The position numbers and the translations under genes are program-made. Below, piece by piece: positions 1 through 7,411 of a stretch of 39,748 nucleotides of DNA. This DNA comes from Clostridiales bacterium (GTDB lineage: Bacteria > Bacillota > Clostridia > Christensenellales > Borkfalkiaceae). The stretch covers positions 70,203 to 109,950 of the forward strand of contig SVIW01000006.1 of assembly GCA_015069295.1 (NCBI GenBank), read 5' to 3'. Numbering within the stretch: position 1 is the first letter of the stretch; the number at the start of each line of letters is the position of its first letter. The notes under the pieces were generated by a model. It was not told where the DNA came from and ran no database searches. It was given only the letters and a program-made list of their open reading frames with translations.

Positions 1-857
1 ATCGAGTTCTACTTCGCTTGCCGTCTGCGGTACGAATCTTGCAATCAAACCGCTAATCTCGTCCAGCGTGCCTTTCACCTGCAAGCCCTTGCAAGATACG
101 TATACCGTTTCGTCTTTGTATACTACGTTAACGGGAATTTCTCCGCCGTTTACGCTAAGTACAAGCTCTGCGCCTACCGCAAGCCCGCTTTGCGCGTTAA
201 TAACCACTTCGCCCGCAATCGCAAAGTCTGCGTTTGCATAGTTTACAGAAATTGCATAGTTCTTCGTTTCAATAACGGAGATAATTTCTTCTACGAGGGC
301 AACCACTTCCGTTACGGTTACGTATGTATCTGCATTTTCGGGAACGGCTACGACCTTTTCCGTTGCCGTCATACCAAGCTCTACGCCGAGCACGCTTGCC
401 GCAAACGTTTTGCTTTCCCTTGCGTACCCAAGCGTAATATCGCCAAGTTCAAACTCTACTTCGCCAACGATTGCGGAAAGTACCGTCAGCAGTTCGTTGC
501 CGTCTATAACGATGCCTACGCTGTTTTCCGTAAGGCTGAGGCTCTTTAACAGCTTGTCGTAGTTCGCTTTTAACAACGCGTCCACGAGGGTTGCCGTATC
601 GAGTTCTACTTCGCTTGCCGTCTGCGGTACGAATCTTGCAATCAAACCGCTGATCTCGTCCAGCGTGCCTTTCACCTGCAAGCCCTTGCAAGATACGTAT
701 ACCGTTTCGTCTTTGTATACTACGCTTACGGGAATTTCTCCGCCGTTTACGCTTATGCTAAGCTCTGCTCCTACTGCAAGCCCGCTTTGCGCGTTAATAA
801 CCACTTCGCCTGCTATTGCAAAGTCTGCGTTTGCATAGTTTACAGAAATTGCATAGT
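1..857 (-). repeat. 597-bp in-frame tandem repeat within the repeat protein gene
   Basis: Bases 4-263 recur at 601-860 with about a dozen differences in 260, a period of exactly 597 bp (199 codons). The second unit continues beyond the left edge. The similarity covers the end of one unit and the start of the next, and the two copies diverge after about base 263/860. The identity implies recent duplication or ongoing homogenisation. Confidence 0.9.
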
Positions 858-2370
858 TTTTACCCGCGATAATCGCCAGGATATCCTGCACGAAAGGCGA
901 AACGTCTATCGCGTTTTCCGCGTCTAATTCAACGAAGTCCGTCTTTTCACCGAGGGTCGCCGTCAAAGAAATCGGCATTCCTTCCAATTCCAACGAAGCC
1001 TCGATTTTTTCCAACGTAATTTCCGTTCCTTCGTTAAAGTAGAAAGCAATATGTATCGGGAAATCCCCCAGCGCAAGCGTTGCGCTTATGGAAGATTTGT
1101 CTCCGTCTTTAACAATCGGCGCGTTCATTAAATCGCCCAATAACGCCTCTGCGTCGATAGCAGGCGTTTCCGCCGCCCCCGCGCCAAGATAGGACAACAA
1201 CGTTTCTAACGGGAATTTACCGTTGAAATCCTTGTACTGCACGACGATATCGTTGCCCACAAGCCCCGCTTGTAAGTTGCCAAGGTTTATCTGCAAGCCG
1301 TTGAAAGCGATGCTTTCGCCCAACGAAATATCCAAAGCAATTTTACCCGCCACGACGTTTTCATTGACGTTTGCGGTGAAATCAATACATTTCTCCCCGC
1401 CAAGCAGAGGCCCAAACGCCGCCGTCAGATACTCTCTTGCGCCCTTCTCAGGTTCGGGCAAGACCACGGGCGCAGCGTTCGCGTACTTTTTAAAATAGTT
1501 ATCGTACGCCGAAACGTCTACTTTCGATTCTTCGTACGAATAGGCAATCGTCATTTTCGCTTCGCATTCTGCCGTGATAACCGAGACGTACGTTTCGTAT
1601 TTTTCGTGGATATCGTAGGAAAGCAACGTCCAGTCTTCACGGAAACGGAAGGTCAAACGAATACTCTCAAACTTAGGATGCTCGCTAAGTTCCCCCATCG
1701 TAAGCATTTGATGGGTATAATAATAGGTCGATTTTACAGGGTCGAGCTCCGCCGTCATCGTATAGATTCCGTCCGCGCCCTTTTGCGGGGTCGAGCAGGA
1801 AAGAAGAGTCTCCGAATTGATAATATAGTCGGTAAGCTCGTTCCCCCACATACCGTACTTTTCCTCGTACTGTGCTCTCGTCAAAATCTCGTTAGGCTCG
1901 CCCGTGGACCATTTGGTTTTTGCGCCGTTCCAATCGTCCTCATCGTCCGAAGCCGCCGTACGGATAACTGCTTTTCCGTCCCCGAAGAACTTTTGCAACG
2001 CCTTCGAAGGCGCAAGACTGCTGTGCGCAATACTAATCGACGAAGCAATATATATTCCGTCTTTATAATCCTTATATCCGTGTACCTCTTGGGTTACCAT
2101 CGCGTCCACGCTACCGTTCATCTCGCTGTGATAATAAGGCTGCAAACGGAGTTTCCCCGCAATATACCCGATGTTTTCCAACCCGCCGTATTCACTCGGC
2201 GCGCCGCTGCTGGGCGGGGTCAAGCAAATACTGATGCTGTCCTCCGGTTTAACGGGAGTCGCACCCTTTTTTCCCCCAAATAAAAATACGCAAGCTACGA
2301 TTACCAAGACAAGTAAGGGAACCGCAATGCCGATAATTAGCTTTTTTCTTCTCGTTAATTTTTTACTCAT
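1..2370 (-). CDS. Membrane-anchored repeat protein, cut by the left window edge
   Basis: An open frame runs from an ATG at 2370 to the left edge with no stop (790 codons visible). AAGGTG lies about 8 nt upstream, and a strong promoter at 2411-2439 fits this start. The N-terminus is basic (MSKKLTRRKK), then has a hydrophobic segment ending IVAC. Cys27 fits a lipobox, although hydrophobic residues continue after it, so lipoprotein or single-pass anchor are both possible. The exported part alternates short beta-like strands (for example VVYKDETVYVSCKGLQVKG). It contains a 199-residue module that starts again 597 bp further on at very high DNA identity. I do not recognise the family; a secreted beta-rich binding or structural protein is inference. 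The C-terminus and total repeat number lie outside the window. Confidence 0.85.
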   Translation of the reverse strand, partial: MSKKLTRRKKLIIGIAVPLLVLVIVACVFLFGGKKGATPVKPEDSISICLTPPSSGAPSEYGGLENIGYIAGKLRLQPYYHSEMNGSVDAMVTQEVHGYKDYKDGIYIASSISIAHSSLAPSKALQKFFGDGKAVIRTAASDDEDDWNGAKTKWSTGEPNEILTRAQYEEKYGMWGNELTDYIINSETLLSCSTPQKGADGIYTMTAELDPVKSTYYYTHQMLTMGELSEHPKFESIRLTFRFREDWTLLSYDIHEKYETYVSVITAECEAKMTIAYSYEESKVDVSAYDNYFKKYANAAPVVLPEPEKGAREYLTAAFGPLLGGEKCIDFTANVNENVVAGKIALDISLGESIAFNGLQINLGNLQAGLVGNDIVVQYKDFNGKFPLETLLSYLGAGAAETPAIDAEALLGDLMNAPIVKDGDKSSISATLALGDFPIHIAFYFNEGTEITLEKIEASLELEGMPISLTATLGEKTDFVELDAENAIDVSPFVQDILAIIAGKNYAISVNYANADFAIAGEVVINAQSGLAVGAELSISVNGGEIPVSVVYKDETVYVSCKGLQVKGTLDEISGLIARFVPQTASEVELDTATLVDALLKANYDKLLKSLSLTENSVGIVIDGNELLTVLSAIVGEVEFELGDITLGYARESKTFAASVLGVELGMTATEKVVAVPENADTYVTVTEVVALVEEIISVIETKNYAISVNYANADFAIAGEVVINAQSGLAVGAELVLSVNGGEIPVNVVYKDETVYVSCKGLQVKGTLDEISGLIARFVPQTASEVELD

Positions 2371-2410
2371 ATGTATACACCTTGATGTCATATTCTTTTA
2401 TGATATTCTC

Positions 2411-2439
2411 ATTATAGTAAATTATTTGCAAACTGTCAA
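2411..2439 (-). promoter_or_regulatory. Sigma-A promoter of the repeat-protein gene
   Basis: On the minus strand TTGACA (2439-2434) and TATAAT (2416-2411) are separated by 17 bp. The start codon at 2370 lies about 40 nt downstream of the -10 box. Confidence 0.85.
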
Positions 2440-2529
2440 TAATTTATATGACAAATTGTAAAACTTTTTAAACAATCTTCTAAAATTTTTCCATCAAGTT
2501 AGGATTTTCCATTTTTATCAAAAATGGAA

Positions 2530-2565
2530 GCAAAAAAGCACAGGATTGTTTCCTGCGCTTTTTTG
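2530..2565 (-). terminator. Intrinsic terminator after the ktrBA operon
   Basis: A 16-bp hairpin with one mismatch: arm GCAAAAAAGCACAGGA, loop TTGTT, and the complementary arm. Its T-rich 3' arm follows the ktrA stop at 2596 by about 30 nt. It could also work for the plus strand, but no plus-strand gene ends here. Confidence 0.85.
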
Positions 2566-2595
2566 CTGGTGAATTTAACAGCCCAAATCAAACCT

Positions 2596-3246
2596 TTATT
2601 TTAACTTGCTTATTTTTGAAGTATTGGCAATAACAACCAGTTGCATATCTTTTTCCAATTTCACGGTGGGGTCAATATCAGTTTTTAAATTATTTGCTTG
2701 CCGAATCGCAATTACGTTAATAGAATATTTTTTACGCAAATTTAATTCAATAAGCGTTTTATCTACCCATTCGGGCTTAACTTCAAGTTCTATCAAAGAC
2801 ACGTCGCTAGATAACTCGATAATATCAACAAAACCAGAACTTAAAATATTTTTCGCAAGCCGTATCCCTGATTCGCATTCAGGAAAAACCACTTTGTCCG
2901 CTCCTACCTTACTTAAAATCTTTCTATGCACTTCATTGGCGCATTTTGCGATTACCGTATTTACGCCGACTTCTTTACACAGCATTACCGCCATAACGCT
3001 TGCTTCAAGATTATTTGCCATAGCAATAATAACAACGTCCATATTGGCAATACCGAGTTGTTTTATAACCTCCGAATCGGTTACGTCTGCACACTTGCAA
3101 AACGGAATATCGGCAATAGCGGAATTTACAATCGTTTCATTGGAATCAACAGCCAAAACCTCTACTCCGTTATTCACGAGCTCTTTTGCGACAGCTAAAC
3201 CGTATCGTCCAAGACCAAATACGGCGTAAGATTTATTAATACTCAT
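2596..3246 (-). CDS. ktrA: K+ uptake regulatory subunit, KtrA/TrkA (RCK) family
   Basis: Cytoplasmic gating subunit that binds nucleotide and controls the KtrB channel-like transporter. The 216-residue length fits KtrA/KtrC. The N-terminal Rossmann fold shows the dinucleotide motif GLGRYG near residue 11, an acidic VDS at the end of the second strand (near residue 34), and IIAMANN near residue 75. The C-terminal RCK_C-like half (about 135-216) contains the strands SLIELEVKPEWVDKTLIEL. The start has AAGGAG 7-8 nt upstream. It lies 18 nt downstream of the ktrB stop and is followed by the terminator at 2530-2565, so it is the second gene of a two-gene operon. Nucleotide choice (NAD versus ATP/ADP) is not decidable here. 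Confidence 0.93.
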   Translation of the reverse strand: MSINKSYAVFGLGRYGLAVAKELVNNGVEVLAVDSNETIVNSAIADIPFCKCADVTDSEVIKQLGIANMDVVIIAMANNLEASVMAVMLCKEVGVNTVIAKCANEVHRKILSKVGADKVVFPECESGIRLAKNILSSGFVDIIELSSDVSLIELEVKPEWVDKTLIELNLRKKYSINVIAIRQANNLKTDIDPTVKLEKDMQLVVIANTSKISKLK

Positions 3247-3264
3247 AACATACTCCTTTTTTAA

Positions 3265-4623
3265 TTAACCTACGCTTATTTCTTCTGTGGGATTTTTGAT
3301 AATATTCTCCGTTTCCTTATTGGAATGAAATGCAACAGCCAAAGAAATGGGCCCAATTCTTCCCAAATACATCGCAGCTATAATTATAAGCTTCCCTGCA
3401 AGCCCTAAATAAGCCGTGAGATTTCTTGACAATCCAACGGTCGCCGTCGCACTTACGGTTTCATAAAGAATATCGAGCGCTGGGGCGTTGGTAACGGCGG
3501 CAAGCAAAATGGTCGATATAAATACTATCGTAAACGACATACTTGCAACGCCAACGGCTTTCTTTGTAATCTGTCTTGATAAATTCCGATTAAATAACGA
3601 CACTTCGTTTTTATTTTTTATCGCTGAATACGCGGTTGCGAACAGCACAACAATCGTAACCGTTTTTATACCGCCCGCCGTGCCAACGGGAGAACCGCCG
3701 ATAAACATTAAAAACAGGCAAAGGATCGCCGAAGCATTCGTCAGATTTTCTTGCGGTATTGTTGCAAAGCCTGCCGTTCTTGTCGTTATCGATTGGAAAA
3801 ACGACGCTTGAATTTTATCAAAGAGCGAGTAATTTGCTATGGTTAAAGGATTGGTGTACTCCAATATAAAAATTGCAATCGCACCCCCCAAAATAAGAAT
3901 AAACGTTGCCGACAATACAATTTTACTATGCAAAGTTAATCGTTTTAAGCATTTCAGTTTTTCTTTTCTGAAATTTCTTAATACGCGTATTACGTCCCAC
4001 CAAACGATATAACCGATACCGCCTAAAATAATCAAAAGACTCGTGAGTATATTTATCAAAGGATTTAGCGCATACCCACACAGACTGTTTTCGGCTATTA
4101 TATCAATACCTGCGTTGCAAAAAGCAGAAACGGAATTGAATATGGAAACCCAAATCCCCTTCACACCAAAATCAGGGATAAATACCGTCATATAGAGCAA
4201 TGCCCCAACCCCTTCTATAATAAGCGTACCGAGAACAACTTTTTTTACGAAAGCGGCAAGCCCCGATAAAGAAGTAAGGTTGAATGCGTCGCTAATCAAT
4301 CTACTGTCCTTCAACCCTATTTTGCGATGCAAGGCTACCGATAACCCTGCCATTACGGTAATAATGCCAAGTCCGCCGATTTGTATTAGAATCAAAATCA
4401 CTATTTGCCCGAAAAGGCTCCAAGTCGTAACCGTCGGCAACGTAACCAAACCCGTTACACAAGTTGCCGTAGTCGAAGTAAATAAAGCGTCTATATACGG
4501 AACCGCTTTTCCGTTTTTCGAACTGATAGGCAAAGCAAGCAATATACTGCCTATCAATATCACAAACAAAAAGCTTAACATAATGACTTGTGTAGTTGAA
4601 AGTTTTAATTTGTATTTTTTCAT
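3265..4623 (-). CDS. ktrB: K+ (Na+-coupled) transporter membrane subunit, KtrB/TrkH family
   Basis: Polytopic K+ translocating subunit of the plasma membrane. All four pore-loop glycines of the family are visible: TTATCVTGL, SAFCNAGI, TTRTAGF and TATVGL. The start is set at 4623 (MKKYKLKLSTTQ), giving 452 residues. An upstream in-frame ATG at 4689 overlaps the -35 box of the promoter at 4661-4689 and would not be in the transcript. The first hydrophobic segment follows directly (VIMLSFLFVILIGSILLALP), as usual for KtrB. The Shine-Dalgarno is weak (AAAGAAA). ktrA follows after 18 nt, so regulator and channel are made together. Confidence 0.93.
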   Translation of the reverse strand: MKKYKLKLSTTQVIMLSFLFVILIGSILLALPISSKNGKAVPYIDALFTSTTATCVTGLVTLPTVTTWSLFGQIVILILIQIGGLGIITVMAGLSVALHRKIGLKDSRLISDAFNLTSLSGLAAFVKKVVLGTLIIEGVGALLYMTVFIPDFGVKGIWVSIFNSVSAFCNAGIDIIAENSLCGYALNPLINILTSLLIILGGIGYIVWWDVIRVLRNFRKEKLKCLKRLTLHSKIVLSATFILILGGAIAIFILEYTNPLTIANYSLFDKIQASFFQSITTRTAGFATIPQENLTNASAILCLFLMFIGGSPVGTAGGIKTVTIVVLFATAYSAIKNKNEVSLFNRNLSRQITKKAVGVASMSFTIVFISTILLAAVTNAPALDILYETVSATATVGLSRNLTAYLGLAGKLIIIAAMYLGRIGPISLAVAFHSNKETENIIKNPTEEISVG

Positions 4624-4660
4624 AATCAATTTCTTTAGAAAATGGAATTTTAATATTGCT

Positions 4661-4689
4661 ATTATAACACAATCCAAGACATAGTTCAA
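4661..4689 (-). promoter_or_regulatory. Sigma-A promoter of ktrBA
   Basis: Minus strand TTGAAC (4689-4684), 17-bp spacer, perfect TATAAT (4666-4661), 38 nt before the chosen ktrB start. It rules out the longer reading of ktrB. Confidence 0.85.
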
Positions 4690-4789
4690 GTTTTTACAGG
4701 GGCAAAAACAAAAAATGGCACTACGGCGTGCGATTGTATTGTAATACAGAAATTAAAAGGCGAACTGTACGGGGGCTTTCGCTACGCTC

Positions 4790-5298
4790 AAAGAAAATGC
4801 AAGCATTTTCCGTAAGGGGCGTAGCGACGGAATAGCGAAGAATAAGTTTCACCCGATGGGTTCGACGGAAGCACACAGCAAAAATGACCCGTACGGGTAT
4901 CTGCCGTTTCCCACCTACGGTGTGAGCCTCGGCAGAGCGTCGTCGCAACTTTGTTACTCCTCGCGCGAACCGATGTATTCTTCACCATTCCCGTACGCGG
5001 GCACAGCAAAAAAGACAGGAACTTTGACCCGTACGGGTATCTGCCGAAACTCCGCAAGCGGAGCCCTCTCGGCAGGGCGTCGGTGATAAATCGCCTTGGC
5101 TACGCCAAATAGCAAGCTGAACGCGCGAACCGATGTATTCTTCACCATTCCCGTATGCGGGCACAGCAAAAAAGACAGAAACTTTGACCCGTACGGGTAT
5201 CTGCCGTTTCCCACAAGTGGGAATCCCTCAGCAGGGCGTCGCAAGCAAAGCTTGCTCGCGCGAACCCGATGGGTTCGCTTTTACCCGTATCGGGCACA
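4790..5298 (-). repeat. Array of ~150-bp palindrome-rich units downstream of tRNA-Glu(TTC)
   Basis: GACCCGTACGGGTATCTGCCG-type segments begin at 4886, 5026 and 5186, and the tRNA 3' end carries the same GACCCGTACGGG at 5339. Spacings are 140, 160 and 153 bp. Between them recur CGCGAACC(C)GATG, a CCCGTAnnCGGGCACAGC segment, and AGCAAAA plus GACAG, which looks like an eroded copy of the tRNA terminator arm. A related run lies at 24211-24385. The segment from 4690 to the first unit also holds an AAAATGCAAGCATTTT palindrome, related to one at 5532-5549. Translations of the region look like artefacts, and I see no protein gene in 4690-5298. Confidence 0.85.
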
Positions 5299-5334
5299 GC
5301 AAAAGACACCTGTCGATTGACAGGTGTCTTTTGC
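5299..5334 (-). terminator. Intrinsic terminator of tRNA-Glu(TTC)
   Basis: A perfect 16-bp hairpin, GCAAAAGACACCTGTC / GACAGGTGTCTTTTGC with a 4-nt loop, directly abutting the tRNA CCA end. The same hairpin, including its loop in tRNA orientation, follows the second tRNA-Glu at 24175-24210. Confidence 0.9.
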
Positions 5335-5409
5335 TGGTGACCCGTACGGGACTCGAACCCATGTTACCACCGTGAAAGGGTGGTGTCTTAACCGCTTGAC
5401 CAACGGGCC
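5335..5409 (-). tRNA. tRNA-Glu (anticodon TTC)
   Basis: A 75-nt cloverleaf with encoded CCA. The acceptor is GGCCCGT/ACGGGTC with one G-U pair and discriminator A. The D arm is GTC...GAC, the anticodon stem CCACC/GGTGG with loop CTTTCAC (anticodon TTC), and the T arm ATGGG/CCCGT with loop TTCGAGT. It differs from the tRNA at 24100-24174 only at the anticodon first base and one variable-loop base. Confidence 0.97.
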
Positions 5410-5561
5410 ATATTCAATTTTCCTCTCCCAGACACCACCCTACGGGTGGTTCTCGGACAAAGCGAGGTGGACTTTGTCCTCGGTCACGCTCAATGCTACC
5501 TATCGCATTTCGCTTAACTTGGTAAACCAAAGAAAATGCAGGCATTTTCCGCCCCTATCTT

Positions 5562-5583
5562 AAAAAGCATTATCAATGCTTTT
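5562..5583 (-). terminator. Terminator-like hairpin between tRNA relic and tRNA-Glu
   Basis: A 9-bp perfect hairpin AAAAGCATT / AATGCTTTT with 3-nt loop, ending in a short T run on the minus strand. It lies between the promoter at 5643-5671 and the intact tRNA at 5409, and could reduce read-through to that tRNA. Confidence 0.55.
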
Positions 5584-5599
5584 CTTAACGGGCAGCTCG

Positions 5600-5623
5600 G
5601 CTTAACCGCTTGATAAGCGAGCC
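5600..5623 (-). pseudogene. 5' fragment of a tRNA-Glu gene (relic)
   Basis: Minus strand GGCTCGCTTATCAAGCGGTT and the next few bases match the first ~24 nt of tRNA-Glu, including 13 identical bases over the D arm (TCAAGCGGTTAAG). The flanking leader (AAATTAAATGT against AAATTGAATAT) is also alike. No anticodon arm or 3' half follows. It starts 20 nt downstream of a strong -10 box, the same spacing as in the second tRNA-Glu gene. Confidence 0.65.
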
Positions 5624-5642
5624 ACATTTAATTTACTGACGT

Positions 5643-5671
5643 AGTATACCAAATTTTTAGTGCTTTGTCAA
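5643..5671 (-). promoter_or_regulatory. Sigma-A promoter upstream of the tRNA relic / tRNA-Glu(TTC)
   Basis: Minus strand TTGACA (5671-5666), 17 bp, TATACT (5648-5643). This matches the promoter style of the second tRNA-Glu gene. I see no better promoter nearer to the intact tRNA at 5409. Confidence 0.8.
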
Positions 5672-5770
5672 TGATTTATCCCTTATTCTGTGAAAAAATA
5701 TTTAAAATTTATTTTTTTGCTCCTCCCCTTATATAAAGACGGCGCAGGTTTCCCCGCGCCGCGTTCGTCT

Positions 5771-7396
5771 TTATTTTACAATTTCCAAGCCTGCGGGGGC
5801 AGACACGCTCGTTACCGTTCTGCCGTCCGGTTGCAAGCGGTGTTCTACCTGCAACGTACCAAAAGGTGTAGGATAGTTTACTTTCACGTATTCCAAGCCG
5901 CTCAATTTCGGCTCGATTTTAATTTTGCGCATACCGACCCCTACGGGCTTGATCCCCGCAACCGTTTCCACCAAATAGGGCACTACGCCCGCCGACCAGC
6001 CGTGGCAAAGACTGTGGCGATAGCCAAGATAACAAAACGCCCCTTTGTCGCCGTGGATATCCGTTTTACCCTCTTGCAGCATCTCGTCGATACGACTACA
6101 ATTTTCCAACCAATCGAGGTCAAAATCCTCCCAAAAGGTCGTTGCCCCCACCGAAAGCATACCGCCGTAGTATTCTTTCATCATCGACAGCGCCTCTTCG
6201 TATTCGCCATACGAAGCCACCGCTGTCAAAATCGGATAGGACATAAAAGTCGACAAACCGCGCGCGCCGCCTGCAAGCAATTTTTCTTTATTATTTGGCG
6301 AAGCATCGCCCGCCCAAACGCCGAGCGCCGCAATCTGCTTGTACCGTTTTACCTGCAAATTCGCTTTCCCCAAACGGCGCAAAATGTCCTCACAAAGGGA
6401 AATATCTTCGCCAAAATCGGACAAAAATCCGATGATTTTTTGCATCGTAATCTGCATCAAATAAGCAATCCCGACGGCGCTATCCTCTTTCTTTTCCAAA
6501 GGCTCGCCCTCGACGTAATTGGTCGGCCAATCGACGAAATTCCAATCAAAACGCAAGCTGCCGTCCTCGTTGACCTGCTCGGAAATCTGCGGAATAAGCC
6601 CTTTGATATAGGGCAGGTACGAGATGAAATTGTTTTTATCCCCGTTGATGGCGTATTCGTCCGCAAGAATCGTCAGCCACCAAAGCGAATAGGACGGAAT
6701 ATGATTCATCCAAGCGGGCAACGGCGTTTCGTCTTTTACAAAGGTAAGCGAACGCAAGGTTTCGGGCACGTCCCCAAACAAACAATGCGCCGCGCGCATT
6801 TCGGGGTACAAGTCCCCAATCCAAACCAATCTATCCCGTTTGATACCGTCCCAAATATACCCGTTTTTCAAGCACAAACGCAGGGTATACGCCGCGGTAT
6901 CGAAAATTTTATTGACGAGCTCGTCGTTACATTCAAACGAACCAAGCTGCGGGCGAGTATCGGTATCTTCCGCCGCCACCACCGTTTTTATCGTAAAAAC
7001 GCTGTTTTCCGACAGCGAATCAATACGCAGGAAACGGAAGCCCGTCTGCCCGAAGGTCATATCCGAATAGTTTTGTAATTCTACGCAAAAATCGCGCAAG
7101 GAATGGTCGTTGGTCGCTTTGCCGTATCCTCTGCCGCCATCCACCTCGGCACAAGTTTCCCCGACCGATTCGCCAAAACGCAGGCGAACTTTTTTCTCGC
7201 CCTCCGTTTTAAAGGTGAAAATACGCGCGCCGCCCGACAGCTCGCGACCAAAATCCAAAATAACGCTTGCTTTGCCCTTAAAAACGGCGCAATTTCTCTC
7301 TGCCAAGCCAATCTGCAAGGGTTTATCCAACAACAAAGTCTCGGCGTTTTCTACGCCCTCTGCGTGCACGATACGAGTCGCCTGTACGTATTGCAT
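5771..7396 (-). CDS. GH78-like (alpha-L-rhamnosidase-family) glycosidase, cytoplasmic
   Basis: Probable glycoside hydrolase of the six-hairpin GH78 type. No signal peptide is visible, so it would act inside the cell. The N-terminal beta region (about 1-150) has VILDFGRELSGGARI and GQTGFRFLRID. The (alpha/alpha)6 barrel begins with YIWDGIKRDRLVWIGDLYPE near residue 200 and holds GATTFWEDFD and YRHSLCHGWSAGV near 420-470. A C-terminal beta segment (KIKIEPKLSGLEYVKVNYP) closes the protein. At 541 residues it is shorter than many GH78 enzymes. The residue I expect to be the general acid Glu in the D-x4-E-x6-D motif is Asp here. AGGAGAG precedes the ATG. It lies 15 nt after the O-antigen-ligase-like gene and is paralogous to 24610-26037. 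Rhamnose specificity is inference. Confidence 0.8.
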   Translation of the reverse strand: MQYVQATRIVHAEGVENAETLLLDKPLQIGLAERNCAVFKGKASVILDFGRELSGGARIFTFKTEGEKKVRLRFGESVGETCAEVDGGRGYGKATNDHSLRDFCVELQNYSDMTFGQTGFRFLRIDSLSENSVFTIKTVVAAEDTDTRPQLGSFECNDELVNKIFDTAAYTLRLCLKNGYIWDGIKRDRLVWIGDLYPEMRAAHCLFGDVPETLRSLTFVKDETPLPAWMNHIPSYSLWWLTILADEYAINGDKNNFISYLPYIKGLIPQISEQVNEDGSLRFDWNFVDWPTNYVEGEPLEKKEDSAVGIAYLMQITMQKIIGFLSDFGEDISLCEDILRRLGKANLQVKRYKQIAALGVWAGDASPNNKEKLLAGGARGLSTFMSYPILTAVASYGEYEEALSMMKEYYGGMLSVGATTFWEDFDLDWLENCSRIDEMLQEGKTDIHGDKGAFCYLGYRHSLCHGWSAGVVPYLVETVAGIKPVGVGMRKIKIEPKLSGLEYVKVNYPTPFGTLQVEHRLQPDGRTVTSVSAPAGLEIVK

Positions 7397-7411
7397 AATA
7401 CTCTCCTACTC

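Noticed and set aside
190-2461. Plus-strand frames opposite the left-edge gene
   Set aside because: They are shadows; the minus strand is open for 790 codons with a promoter, ribosome binding site and in-frame repeats.
4624-4689. Longer N-terminus for KtrB from ATG 4689
   Set aside because: That codon overlaps the -35 box of the operon promoter and would not be transcribed.
4788-5375. Several overlapping 60-100 codon frames on both strands
   Set aside because: They lie inside the tRNA-associated repeat array, repeat each other's sequence (for example PYGS and TRTG strings) and have no ribosome binding sites; they are palindrome artefacts.
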